64,000 nt of DNA from Erythrobacter sp. HI0063. GTDB lineage: Bacteria; Pseudomonadota; Alphaproteobacteria; Sphingomonadales; Sphingomonadaceae. The notes under the pieces are model-generated. The model did no database searches, was not told the origin of the DNA, and worked only from the letters and a program-made list of their open reading frames with translations. A program made the translations under genes and the position numbers. The DNA lies in the NCBI RefSeq assembly GCF_001635685.1, contig NZ_LWFF01000313.1, positions 36,110 to 100,109 of the forward strand. Reading direction: 5' to 3'. Positions 18,810-27,645 of this stretch are shown piece after piece (position 1 is the first letter of the stretch; each line of letters starts with the position of its first letter).

Positions 18810-18929
18810 ATGCCCCTCTTCACCTCCGACCTCTATCGCAATTTCGGCATCGGCTTCCTGCTCGGCGGGATTGCCGTGGCGCTGACCAATCCCGGCCTCG
18901 GCCAGGCCGTCACCACGCTGTTCGCATGA
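18810..18929 (+). CDS. 39-residue single-span membrane protein coupled to msrA
   Basis: A short reading frame MPLFTSDLYRNFGIGFLLGG with a continuing hydrophobic segment to about residue 25, then a short polar tail ending in LFA. The stop overlaps the msrA ATG (ATGA), which argues for translational coupling. An A-rich leader (GAAAGATAAGAAAC) provides a ribosome site. It is too short for most gene callers. Function unknown; a membrane partner of the lipoprotein MsrA is possible. Confidence 0.68.
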   Translation: MPLFTSDLYRNFGIGFLLGGIAVALTNPGLGQAVTTLFA

Positions 18930-19594
18930 AGATTCGCTCCTCGCTCCTCGCCGCCGCGACTCTGGCTCTCGCCGCCTGCGGAACCGCCAATGCCGCCGAA
19001 GTGGTCGCCGCTCCGCAAGCCGAGCGCACCGCCAAGGAAAGCGGCCTCAAGACCGCGATCTTCGCGGGCGGATGCTTCTGGGGTGTCGAAGGCGTGTTCA
19101 GCCATGTGAAGGGCGTGAAAAGCGCGGTGTCCGGCTATCACGGTGGGACCAAGCGTCAGGCGAATTACGATCTCGTCTCTTCGGGCATCACCGATCATGT
19201 CGAAGCAGTGAAGGTCACCTACGATCCTTCGGTTATCCGCTACGATCAATTGCTGCGCATCTTCTTCTCGGTCATCGCCGATCCGACGCTGAAGAACCGC
19301 CAGGGCCCCGATCGCGGCGCGCATTACGATGCAAAGCTGGTCCCGATGTCGGGCGAACAGCTCGCCGTCGCCAAGTCCTACCTCGCCCAGATGAAAAAAA
19401 GCGGCAAATGGTCGAAGCCGATCGTGACGGACGTCGTGCGCGCGCAAGCCTTCTATCCGGCGGAAACCTATCATCAGGATTTCGCGGCGAAGAATCCGAA
19501 CCACGGCTATATCCAGCGCTGGGATGCGCCCAAGATCGCGGCGCTCAAGCGTCTCTATCCCGGCGTCTACAGCGCAAGCTTCCAGCGCGACTGA
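18926..19594 (+). CDS. msrA: peptide-methionine (S)-S-oxide reductase, lipoprotein form
   Basis: A 222-residue protein with a lipobox (LALAAC near residue 18), so probably an exported lipid-anchored repair enzyme. The catalytic Cys lies in AGGCFWGVEG near residue 51, and YHGGTKRQANYDLVSSG and AETYHQDF match MsrA substrate-binding segments. It reduces methionine S-sulfoxide in oxidised proteins. Downstream is a Fur-family regulator gene, 61 bases away. Confidence 0.94.
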   Translation: MKIRSSLLAAATLALAACGTANAAEVVAAPQAERTAKESGLKTAIFAGGCFWGVEGVFSHVKGVKSAVSGYHGGTKRQANYDLVSSGITDHVEAVKVTYDPSVIRYDQLLRIFFSVIADPTLKNRQGPDRGAHYDAKLVPMSGEQLAVAKSYLAQMKKSGKWSKPIVTDVVRAQAFYPAETYHQDFAAKNPNHGYIQRWDAPKIAALKRLYPGVYSASFQRD

Positions 19595-19655
19595 GGCGGG
19601 CCGCACGCCGCCGGTCCGGCTTGCAGGCGGGAGCCGCGCGGCCTACCTTCCCTGC

Positions 19656-20123
19656 ATGACGCATCACAACCACGGACATGAAGAGCACTCCGGCGAAGCG
19701 CTGACCGAAGCCGCGCGCGGATCGCTGACCGAAGCGGGCGAACAATGGACCGGCATGCGCCAGGCCGTGTTCGAAGAGCTCGCCCGGCACGAAATTCCTG
19801 CCTCCGCCTACGATATCGCGGACAATCTTTCGAAAACGCGCGGCAAGCGCGTGGCCCCCAACAGCGTCTATCGTATCCTCGACCTTTTCGTGCGTACCAA
19901 TCTCGCCAATCGCATCGAAAGCGCCAACGCCTATCTCGTCAACACCCATCCCGGCTGCCGCCACGACTGCATTTTTCTGATCTGCGACGATTGCGGGCGC
20001 GCCAGGCATCTGGATGACGGGCGCGTCACCGGGGCTCTGCGCGAGGCAGGCCATGATGCGGGCTTTGCCGATGTTCGCCCGGTGGTGGAATTGCGTGGGT
20101 TATGCGACAATTGCGCTGCGTGA
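19656..20123 (+). CDS. Fur-family transcriptional regulator (Zur-like)
   Basis: A 155-residue metalloregulator. The N-terminus is His-rich (THHNHGHEEH). A winged-helix segment (ARHEIPASAYDIADNL to NSVYRILDLF) precedes the dimerisation domain, which has HPGCRHDCIFLICDDCGRA and a C-terminal CDNC. The two CxxC pairs are the structural zinc site of Fur/Zur proteins. The His-rich start and the C-terminal pair fit Zur best; Fur, PerR or Mur functions are not excluded. No operator could be assigned nearby. Confidence 0.86.
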   Translation: MTHHNHGHEEHSGEALTEAARGSLTEAGEQWTGMRQAVFEELARHEIPASAYDIADNLSKTRGKRVAPNSVYRILDLFVRTNLANRIESANAYLVNTHPGCRHDCIFLICDDCGRARHLDDGRVTGALREAGHDAGFADVRPVVELRGLCDNCAA

Positions 20124-20227
20124 CGAAAGGCTGAGCGCCGCGTCATTTCCCGCTCACGAATTGCTCATGCCGCGCCGTTAGCACCCGTTATCGACAGGGC
20201 CGAATGGCGGGTATAAGGGTGGGTGTT

Positions 20228-22150
20228 ATGAATTCACCGCCCAAGACCCCCCTGCTCGACACTGTCGATCTTCCCTCCGACCTTCGCCAGCTCAAGAAGG
20301 ACCAGCTTCGCCAGCTGTCCGACGAATTGCGCAGCGAGATGATCGATGCGGTCAGCACCAGCGGCGGGCATCTCGGCTCGGGCCTCGGCGTGGTCGAATT
20401 GACCGTGGCGATTCATTACGTGTTCGATACGCCCCAGGACAAACTCGTCTGGGATGTCGGCCACCAATGCTATCCGCACAAGATCCTGACCGGACGGCGG
20501 GATCGCATCCGCACTCTGCGCCAGGGCGGCGGCCTTAGCGGCTTCACCAAGCGGAGCGAGAGCGAATACGATCCCTTCGGCGCGGCGCATAGCTCGACCT
20601 CGATCAGCGCGGCTCTGGGCTTCGCGATGGCGAACAAGATGCAGGACAAGCCCGGTCGGGGCATCGCGGTGATCGGCGATGGCGCGATGAGCGCGGGCAT
20701 GGCCTACGAAGCGATGAACAATGCCGAACAGGCGGGCAATCGCCTGGTCGTGATCCTCAACGATAACGACATGTCGATCGCGCCGCCCGTGGGCGGCCTC
20801 TCCGCCTATCTGGCGCGCATGGTGTCGAGCAGCGAATATCTCGGCCTGCGTACGATGGCCTCGAAGATCGCCAAAAAGCTCGGCCGCCGCGTCTGGGGCG
20901 GGCTCGAAAAGGCCGAGGAATATGCGCGCGGCATGGCAACGGGCGGCACTCTGTTCGAGGAGCTGGGCTTCTATTATGTCGGCCCGATCGACGGGCATAA
21001 TCTCGAACACCTCATCCCGGTGCTCGAAAACGTGCGCGACAGCGAACAGGGCCCGGTCCTGATCCATGTCGTGACGACCAAGGGCAAAGGCTACGCGCCT
21101 GCCGAAAACAGCGCCGACAAATATCACGGCGTGCCCAAATTCGATGTCGTTACGGGCGAAAAGGCGAAATCCAAGGCCGGGCCGCCCGCCTATCAGAACG
21201 TATTCGGCGATACGCTGGCCAAGCTCGCCGAAAGCGACGATCGAATCTGCGCCATTACGGCTGCCATGCCTTCGGGAACGGGCGTCGACCGCTTCGCGCA
21301 GGCGCATCCGGACCGCGCCTTCGATGTCGGCATTGCCGAACAGCATGGCGTCACCTTCGCCGCAGGGCTCGCCGCGCAGGGCATGCGCCCCTTCGCCGCG
21401 ATCTATTCGACCTTTCTCCAGCGCGCCTACGACCAGGTGGTGCATGACGTGGCGATCCAGAACCTGCCCGTGCGCTTCGCGATCGACCGCGCAGGGCTGG
21501 TCGGCGCGGACGGCAGCACCCATGCCGGATCGTTCGACGTGACCTATCTGGCAACCCTGCCCAACTTCGTGGTGATGGCCGCAGCGGACGAAGCGGAATT
21601 AGTCCACATGACCTATACCGCCGCCGAATACGACGAAGGCCCGATCGCCTTCCGCTATCCGCGCGGCAATGGCGTGGGCGTGGAACTGCCGGAAACGCCG
21701 CAGAAGCTGAAAATCGGCAAGGGACGGATGATCCGCGAAGGCTCCAAGGTCGCGATCCTGTCTCTCGGCGCGCGCCTCGAAGAAGCGAAGAAAGCCGCCG
21801 ACCAGCTGGAGGCCAAGGGGCTGTCGACGACAGTCGCCGACCTGCGCTTCGCCAAACCGCTCGACACCGCGCTGATCGAGCGCCTGATGCGCACGCATGA
21901 GGTCGTGGTCACGGTCGAGGAAGGCGCCGTCGGCGGTCTGGGCGCGCACGTCCTCACCTTTGCCAGCGACACCGGGCTGACGGACAATGGCCTCAAAGTG
22001 CGCACCATGCGTCTGCCGGACATGTTCCAGGACCAGGACGATCCGATGAAGCAGTATGACGAAGCGGGGCTGAATGCGCCGCAGATCGTCGACACGGTGC
22101 TGGCCGCCTTGCGGCATAATTCGGCAGGTGTGGAAGAGGCGCGGGCTTGA
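20228..22150 (+). CDS. dxs: 1-deoxy-D-xylulose-5-phosphate synthase
   Basis: A 640-residue thiamine-diphosphate enzyme making DXP from pyruvate and glyceraldehyde-3-phosphate, the first step of the MEP isoprenoid pathway. [13 protein letters not shown], the ThDP motif [19 protein letters not shown] and [15 protein letters not shown] are diagnostic. The start at 20228 gives the standard length; an upstream ATG at 20204 would add only eight residues. It overlaps the next gene by four bases. Confidence 0.97.
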   Translation: MNSPPKTPLLDTVDLPSDLRQLKKDQLRQLSDELRSEMIDAVSTSGGHLGSGLGVVELTVAIHYVFDTPQDKLVWDVGHQCYPHKILTGRRDRIRTLRQGGGLSGFTKRSESEYDPFGAAHSSTSISAALGFAMANKMQDKPGRGIAVIGDGAMSAGMAYEAMNNAEQAGNRLVVILNDNDMSIAPPVGGLSAYLARMVSSSEYLGLRTMASKIAKKLGRRVWGGLEKAEEYARGMATGGTLFEELGFYYVGPIDGHNLEHLIPVLENVRDSEQGPVLIHVVTTKGKGYAPAENSADKYHGVPKFDVVTGEKAKSKAGPPAYQNVFGDTLAKLAESDDRICAITAAMPSGTGVDRFAQAHPDRAFDVGIAEQHGVTFAAGLAAQGMRPFAAIYSTFLQRAYDQVVHDVAIQNLPVRFAIDRAGLVGADGSTHAGSFDVTYLATLPNFVVMAAADEAELVHMTYTAAEYDEGPIAFRYPRGNGVGVELPETPQKLKIGKGRMIREGSKVAILSLGARLEEAKKAADQLEAKGLSTTVADLRFAKPLDTALIERLMRTHEVVVTVEEGAVGGLGAHVLTFASDTGLTDNGLKVRTMRLPDMFQDQDDPMKQYDEAGLNAPQIVDTVLAALRHNSAGVEEARA

Positions 22151-22728
22151 ATCCTTTTGAGGCGAATATTGATTGGCAAGCTCTCGCAATCCTGCTGTCA
22201 GGGCTCGCAGCTGTATCAGGCGCCGTATGGATAGCGGACCGGCAAAATCGGCTTCGCCATGATGAAGTTCGAATCGCACTTTTCGACCGCAGACGAGAAA
22301 CCCTGCGCCTTTTCGATACTTTATCAGGAGAATGGTGGCGGGGCGCTAGACTGCCGGAAGAGAAAGAGGCCGCCCTGCGCGAGTTGGTTCGTGATATAGA
22401 ATTGCTCTACGGCGAGGTGGTCCAGCAGCAGGCTAAGAGACTTTTCGAAGATACCGTTTTTCAAAACATGTTTGCACAACATGCTAGGCTCTATGGCGAT
22501 GAGAAAGATGATAAATGGCTTGAAGCAATTGAACGTGGACAAGATCGGCTTGAGGCGATCGCCAATCGATTGCCTGCGCTCCGCGAGTTGCTCGTGAACG
22601 CGACACAGGTGGGCAGAACGTTTGACGTGGCAGATATTCAAGCGGATAAATTTAATTGGAAACGCTGGCGGGGGCGGCGATCGGCAACCAAGAAAACCAA
22701 GCAAAAAGCAGAGAGTGAAGCGAAATGA
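22147..22728 (+). CDS. membrane-anchored coiled-coil protein, compositionally atypical
   Basis: A 193-residue protein with one hydrophobic segment at about residues 11-29, then a long charged helical region with a Lys-rich C-terminal tail ([13 protein letters not shown]). The start is TTG, overlapping the dxs stop (TTGA), and its stop overlaps the crotonase ATG. It is visibly less GC-rich than both neighbours and uses codons such as AGA, ATA and TTA that they avoid. It therefore looks like a later insertion into an existing operon. Comparable anchored proteins occur sporadically in accessory DNA. No function assigned. Confidence 0.75.
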   Translation: MNPFEANIDWQALAILLSGLAAVSGAVWIADRQNRLRHDEVRIALFDRRRETLRLFDTLSGEWWRGARLPEEKEAALRELVRDIELLYGEVVQQQAKRLFEDTVFQNMFAQHARLYGDEKDDKWLEAIERGQDRLEAIANRLPALRELLVNATQVGRTFDVADIQADKFNWKRWRGRRSATKKTKQKAESEAK

Positions 22729-23528
22729 ATCAATCTCTGCTGACCGTGGAAACAACCAATCACTTCATCACCTTAACTCTCAACCGTCCCGACAGCATGA
22801 ACCCGCTCGGGGCATCGGGCGATGGCGATGCCTTCGCCGCCACCTGCGACGCGATCAACGGCGATATCGACGTGCGCTGCGTGATCCTCACCGGAGCGGG
22901 CAGAGCCTTCAGCGCGGGCGGCGATATCAAGGCGATGAAGGACAAGACCGGCAATTTCGGCGGCACTGCGCCCGAAATCGCGGACGGCTATCGCAACAAC
23001 ATCCACAAGATCCTGCGCGCGCTCTACGGATTGCGCGTGCCGCTGATTGCCGCAGTCAATGGGCCGGCCATCGGGCTGGGATGCGATCTTGCCTGCCTCG
23101 CGGACATGCGCATCGCCAGCGATAGGGCGAAATTCGGCGTCACTTTCCTCAAGCTGGGCATCATTCCCGGCGATGGCGGCACCTGGATCCTGCCGCGCAT
23201 CATCGGCGAGGCGCGGGCGGCGGAGCTGTTCTATACCGGCGATGTGATCGATGCCGATACGGCGCTGGACTGGGGCCTCGTCAGCCGGGTGGTCGAAGCC
23301 GATACGCTGATCGACGAAGCGCGTGCGCTGGCCGCGAAAATCGCCGCGATGCCGCCGCACGCCTTGCGACAGGCGAAGAATCTGATGCGACAGGGGCGCG
23401 GAACCAGCTACGATACGGCGCTGGAAATGGCCGCGAATGCGCAGGCGCTGATGCACACCACTGCCGACCATGCGGAAGGGGTGGACGCGCTGCTCGAAAA
23501 GCGGAGTCCTCGCTTTACCGGCGCCTAG
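22725..23528 (+). CDS. enoyl-CoA hydratase/isomerase (crotonase) family
   Basis: A 267-residue crotonase-fold enzyme. FSAGGDIKAMKD forms the first oxyanion-hole strand, and PLIAAVNGPAIGLGCDLACLADMRIAS the second. FLKLGIIPGDGGTWILPR is typical of the family. The position that is usually Glu in GGGCELA is Asp here (GLGCDLA), and the second catalytic Glu is not obvious, so the chemistry may be isomerase or thioesterase-like rather than classical hydration. ATGA overlap with the preceding anchored protein. Confidence 0.9.
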   Translation: MNQSLLTVETTNHFITLTLNRPDSMNPLGASGDGDAFAATCDAINGDIDVRCVILTGAGRAFSAGGDIKAMKDKTGNFGGTAPEIADGYRNNIHKILRALYGLRVPLIAAVNGPAIGLGCDLACLADMRIASDRAKFGVTFLKLGIIPGDGGTWILPRIIGEARAAELFYTGDVIDADTALDWGLVSRVVEADTLIDEARALAAKIAAMPPHALRQAKNLMRQGRGTSYDTALEMAANAQALMHTTADHAEGVDALLEKRSPRFTGA

Positions 23529-23529
23529 T

Positions 23530-24204
23530 TCAGCCGATCCAGCGCCAGATACCGGCAGGGATGCCGCCGGCCCCGATATGGACCCAGGTGACGCCGAGCC
23601 ACCCGGCGATGCCGACCAACCACAGAAGCGGGCTCACTCCGGCAAGGCGAGTCCAGCGCGGCCAATAGCTGGTCCGCTGCTCCCACCCCGCCCAATCCGC
23701 GCCCATCAGCGCCTCCTTCTTGCGATCCTGCAGGCGCGCACCGATCAGGGCCAGGCTCAGGATGGCGAGCGCCACGATCACCGTGCGCCAGCTCCACCAC
23801 AGGACGATGTGCGATATCGCCCACAGGGCGAAACCCCACATCATGGGATGACGGGTGACTGCGAATACGCCTGCGGGATTGCGCGCCGCCGCCTTACGTG
23901 CGCCGGGCGCGGGCAGGGCTGGATTGCCTTTTAGCGAGCCGAGAAAGAGCACGAGCGCCGGCAGAGTGAGAACCGTGGCGACGATCCAGCCCACTGTACC
24001 GCTGCCGCCCAAATCGGCGCTTGGCGCCTGTTTGAAAGCCAGATACATCCAGGCCATGCATCCCGCCGCGACGAGGCTGTAAACGCCGCGAAACGCGCCT
24101 TCGCCCATCATGGCGACCAGCGGCGCGCGCAGGGGGTGCGACAGGGCGAAATGCGTGCCCACCAGCGCGATCGAGGCGGCGGCGAGCGAGGTCAGCGGGT
24201 CCAT
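23530..24204 (-). CDS. NnrU-family membrane protein
   Basis: A 224-residue protein with five or six hydrophobic segments. Conserved features of NnrU/isoprenylcysteine-methyltransferase-like proteins are visible: FALSHPLRAPL near residue 18, then RNPAGVFAVTRHPMMWGFALWA near residue 110. NnrU was named in nitrite/nitric-oxide metabolism, but most members have no shown role. Convergent with the crotonase gene, with one base between the stop codons. Confidence 0.88.
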   Translation of the reverse strand: MDPLTSLAAASIALVGTHFALSHPLRAPLVAMMGEGAFRGVYSLVAAGCMAWMYLAFKQAPSADLGGSGTVGWIVATVLTLPALVLFLGSLKGNPALPAPGARKAAARNPAGVFAVTRHPMMWGFALWAISHIVLWWSWRTVIVALAILSLALIGARLQDRKKEALMGADWAGWEQRTSYWPRWTRLAGVSPLLWLVGIAGWLGVTWVHIGAGGIPAGIWRWIG

Positions 24205-24244
24205 GGTGTTGTCTCCCCAAGGTTTCCGCGACCCGTGATCCGAT

Positions 24245-24745
24245 CTAGTCGCCCGGTATGTCGATCAGCTGGACCTTGAACAACAGCGTCGCGCCGCCGG
24301 GGATCGGCCCCTTGCCGGTCGGACCGTAGCCGAGATCGGCGGGCACGGCGATTTCGATCGTGTCGCCCACGCCCATCAGCGGGATCGTCCTCTGCCAGGC
24401 GGGGATCAGGCGGCCGAGCGGAAAGGTGGCGGGCTCACCCCGTGCAAAGGAGCTGTCGAACACTTCGCCATCGGTGAAAGTGCCTTCGTAATGCACCGTC
24501 ACTGTGTCGGCCACGCTGGGATGCGCGCCGCTGCCGTCGCCTTCCGTGCGGCGCCAGCGCAGGCCGCCGTCGAGGAAGCGCCAGCCATCCGCCGCGTCCA
24601 GCCCGGCCAGATAGGCCTGCTGGCCGTTCATCCAGGCGATGTCCTGCGACCTGTCCGGCCCCGCATCGGGCGCGGTCTGGGCGAGGGCGGCATAGCCCCC
24701 CACCGCCACGAAGGCCGCGGCGAGCGTCAGGATCGTCGATCGCAT
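24245..24745 (-). CDS. FKBP-type peptidyl-prolyl cis-trans isomerase, exported
   Basis: A 166-residue protein with a signal peptide (to about residue 24, ALAQ). The FKBP domain is seen in TVTVHYEGTFTDGEVFDSSF, then RLIPAWQRTIPLMGVGD and a final LLFKVQLIDI. It probably assists folding in the periplasm. The ATG at 24745 gives the signal peptide; the longer frame upstream lies antisense to coding sequence. It follows the amidohydrolase pair on the same strand with a five-base gap. Confidence 0.92.
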   Translation of the reverse strand: MRSTILTLAAAFVAVGGYAALAQTAPDAGPDRSQDIAWMNGQQAYLAGLDAADGWRFLDGGLRWRRTEGDGSGAHPSVADTVTVHYEGTFTDGEVFDSSFARGEPATFPLGRLIPAWQRTIPLMGVGDTIEIAVPADLGYGPTGKGPIPGGATLLFKVQLIDIPGD

Positions 24746-24750
24746 CTCGC

Positions 24751-26145
24751 TCACCAGTCGTAACCCTTGGGCAGGTCGCTGGTGTCGAGATCGCGATAGC
24801 GATCCTTGAGGCGGCTCTGGTGGTTTTCGAGCGGCTGTTCGACCCCATCGATGAAGACCCGCGTGGGCATCGATCCGACTTCCAGAGGATCGCCGTCCCA
24901 CATCACCACGTCGCCCATGCCGCCGGGCGTCAGCATCCCGGCACGGCCCGACAATCCGCTGATCTGCGCCGGGACCGATGTGATGGTGGCAAAGGCTTGG
25001 CCCCAGCTCAGCCCGTCCGCACCCGGCACGCGCGACAAGGCGACTAGATTGCCCGCATACTGGTTGAGATTGCGGGGGTTCTCCATGGCGGCGGCGTTGA
25101 TCGCCACGCGCACGCCCGCTTTGACCATGCGGCCGATATTGGACTGGGTGGAGGCCAGCTCCTCGAAATTGGTCGGCAGATCGTCGAGCCCGTCGGCGAT
25201 TACCGGGACATTGGCCGCCGCGATCTCGCGGGCGACCAGCCAGCCTTCGCTCGCGCCGACCAGCACCATGTCGAGGCGCGGGAAGTCGCGCTTCAGCGCC
25301 AGCGTGGCGAGAATGTCCGACGCGCGCTCCACCATGACGTAGAGCTGCTGTTCGCCCCGCACCACCGGCACCAAAGCAGCGGCATCGAAGCGGGTCAGGA
25401 GCGAATCGTCGCCGCGCTCGGTCTGGTTGTCGGCGAGGCGCGGATCGATCGGCAGATCGTCACCCGTGCTCTGTTCCGCCGGGCGCGAGGCGACGCCGGG
25501 GATCTGCCCGTCTTCGCCGAACTGGTTCGCCTCGCGCAGGGCGTTGCGGAACAGGGCATGCGTGCTCGCCCGGCTGCCGCCTGCAAGCCGCGCGCCGCTT
25601 TCGCCCAGCGTCACGACCTGGAAGGCGCGCGCCCGCGTGATCGGGTTCATGTCCGCGCCCAGATCGATGATCGATCCCTGCCCGCCGAAGATCGAGCTCG
25701 ACGGCATTGTCACGCTCGCCGCGCGAGTCACGCCCGCAGCGCGATGGACCAGGATGTGCTGCGAATTGGGATTGATCGCGGGGGCCACGTCGAGCGCGGC
25801 GCTGAAAGGCGAATTGCCCGCGCTGGTATCGTTCGATTCGCTGACCGCGCCGACATCCCACAGGCCGAGCGAGGTCACGCTGGCGACGAGGCCGGGCGTC
25901 ACCCAGCTCCCCGCGCCGTCGATCGTCTGGACGCCAGCGGGCACGGCCACGCCGGAGCCTGCCGCGACCACCCGTCCGCCGCGCACGACGACGGTGGCGT
26001 TTTCGACCGGATCGCTGCCGTCGCCGGTCGCGACAGTGGCATTGGTGATGGCGAAATCCTGCGCGGCGAGAGGGCCGGCGAGAGCGGCGGCAGCGCCTGC
26101 GAGAGCGGCGGCAGCGCCTGCGAGAAGGAGCGAGAACCTGTTCAT
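24751..26145 (-). CDS. exported amidohydrolase-family protein lacking the HxH metal motif
   Basis: A 464-residue protein with a signal peptide and an imidazolonepropionase/COG1228-like fold (QTIDGAGSWVTPGLV, then a C-terminal GMGDVVMWDGDPLEV). Where active amidohydrolases have PGxIDxHxH, this one reads PGLVASVTSLGL, so the first metal-binding His pair is missing; I also see no obvious His-His-Asp set later. It is probably non-catalytic or catalytically altered. It overlaps the catalytically complete paralogue by four bases and may form a heteromer with it. A 21-bp tandem repeat lies in the signal peptide. Confidence 0.85.
   Translation of the reverse strand: MNRFSLLLAGAAAALAGAAAALAGPLAAQDFAITNATVATGDGSDPVENATVVVRGGRVVAAGSGVAVPAGVQTIDGAGSWVTPGLVASVTSLGLWDVGAVSESNDTSAGNSPFSAALDVAPAINPNSQHILVHRAAGVTRAASVTMPSSSIFGGQGSIIDLGADMNPITRARAFQVVTLGESGARLAGGSRASTHALFRNALREANQFGEDGQIPGVASRPAEQSTGDDLPIDPRLADNQTERGDDSLLTRFDAAALVPVVRGEQQLYVMVERASDILATLALKRDFPRLDMVLVGASEGWLVAREIAAANVPVIADGLDDLPTNFEELASTQSNIGRMVKAGVRVAINAAAMENPRNLNQYAGNLVALSRVPGADGLSWGQAFATITSVPAQISGLSGRAGMLTPGGMGDVVMWDGDPLEVGSMPTRVFIDGVEQPLENHQSRLKDRYRDLDTSDLPKGYDW
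26080..26121 (-). repeat. 21-bp perfect tandem duplication in a signal peptide
   Basis: Units at 26080-26100 and 26101-26121 are identical. In the protein they encode two copies of an Ala-rich heptad (AGAAAAL), lengthening the hydrophobic core of the signal peptide by seven residues. An in-frame slippage product is likely. Confidence 0.9.
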
Positions 26146-27524
26146 TTCACGTCTCCTTCACCCGGCTGGCCAAGCTCGAAATCGCTCACCGGCCTACGCT
26201 TCCTGTCCATCGCGTCGAACAGCAGAGCGCCATCAACCCAGACCTTTTCGGGCCGCGAATAGACCGACAGCGGATCGCCGTTCCACAGCACGACATCGGC
26301 CATCTTGCCCGCCTCCAGGCTGCCGGTCATCTCCTCGATGCCCATCGCCTTGGCGGCGTTGTAGGTGAACCAGCCGACCACTTCGGCATCGGGAATGTCG
26401 ATCCCGGCGCGCCGCCCGGCGGCCTGTGCCTTGGCGGCTTCCTGGTTCAGGCGCTGGATTCCGTTCGCATCGTCGGAGTGGATCACGACGCACGCGCCCG
26501 CCTGGCGCAGGAAGGCGGCGTTTTCTAAAATGCCGTCATAGGCTTCCATCTTGAAGCCGTACCAATCGGCCCAGATCGCGCTGCACACATCGTTTTCGCG
26601 CAGCAGATCGCCGATCTTATAGGCTTCCACCGCGTGGTGGAAGGCGGTGACCTTGTAGCCCATCTCCTTGGCCATATCCATGACCAGCGCCATTTCGTCG
26701 GCGCGGTAGCAGTGGTTGTGGATCAGGATGTCGCCGTCGAGAACGCCCTTCAGCGTCTCCTTGCCCAGATCGCGCTTCTTGCCGTCGTAAGCCTGCGCAT
26801 CGAGCCACATCTGGCGATTGACTGCGAAATTGCCCATCCGGGTCGAAGGCATCCGGCCGCGGCCGCCATAGACGCGCTTGGGATTTTCGCCGCAGGCCAT
26901 CTTCATCCCGTAGGGCGCGCCGGGAAATTTCATCCCCTGCACCGTGCGCGAGGACACGTTCTTGAGCGTGACCGAGCGCCCGCCGGTGAGGTTGGCGGAA
27001 CCGGGCAGGATCTGGAGCGCCGTCACGCCGCCATTGGCGAGCGCGCGGGTGAAGCCGGGATCTTGCGGCCACACCGAATGCTCGGCCCAGACTTCGGGCG
27101 TCATCGGGCTGGTCGCCTCGTTCCCGTCGGAATGGGCGTCCACGCTGGGCGTGGGGTAGTCGCCGAGATGCGAGTGGATGTCGATCACGCCGGGGGTGAC
27201 GAACTTGCCGGTGCCGTCGATCCGGTCGTAGCCTGTCGTCGCGAGCGAGGCATCGCCCACGGCGACGACCTTGCCATCGCGGAAAAGCACGGTGCCGTTG
27301 TCGATCCGCTGGCCGCGCCCGTCATAGATCGTCGCGCCGACCAGCGCGGTCGGGCGGCCGGGATAGGGCTTGTAGGTCGAAGCGTAGGGCGCTTCGCCGC
27401 TCGCAGTGGTGGGCGCGCGGGTCGATGCCGTCTCGCCATCGGTTCCGGTCGTGCTGCACCCGGCAAGCGCGGCGGCGGCGATCAGCCCCAGCGCGGTGAG
27501 CGGCGTCTTCAGATATCTGGCCAT
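26142..27524 (-). CDS. amidohydrolase-family lipoprotein with intact metal site
   Basis: A 460-residue protein with a lipobox (AALAGC near residue 22), so probably anchored in the envelope. KFVTPGVIDIHSHLGDYPTP carries the HxH motif, a further HNHC near residue 250 and TAFHHAVEAYK supply later ligands, and VVIHSDDANGIQRLNQE gives the catalytic Asp. The C-terminal beta-strand motif KMADVVLWNGDPLSVY is standard. It is likely a metallo-dependent hydrolase of dipeptide or cyclic amide substrates. It is translationally coupled to the HxH-less paralogue downstream. Confidence 0.9.
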   Translation of the reverse strand: MARYLKTPLTALGLIAAAALAGCSTTGTDGETASTRAPTTASGEAPYASTYKPYPGRPTALVGATIYDGRGQRIDNGTVLFRDGKVVAVGDASLATTGYDRIDGTGKFVTPGVIDIHSHLGDYPTPSVDAHSDGNEATSPMTPEVWAEHSVWPQDPGFTRALANGGVTALQILPGSANLTGGRSVTLKNVSSRTVQGMKFPGAPYGMKMACGENPKRVYGGRGRMPSTRMGNFAVNRQMWLDAQAYDGKKRDLGKETLKGVLDGDILIHNHCYRADEMALVMDMAKEMGYKVTAFHHAVEAYKIGDLLRENDVCSAIWADWYGFKMEAYDGILENAAFLRQAGACVVIHSDDANGIQRLNQEAAKAQAAGRRAGIDIPDAEVVGWFTYNAAKAMGIEEMTGSLEAGKMADVVLWNGDPLSVYSRPEKVWVDGALLFDAMDRKRRPVSDFELGQPGEGDVK

Positions 27525-27645
27525 GAAACCCCATTCCCCTGAGCCCCTTTTCGGGGTCTGAATCAACAGGGCCGGAGCATCGCGCCCCGGCCCCATATTG
27601 GTCAAGTCCGTTCGTCCGATATGCGACGAATGGCGGCAGATCGGA

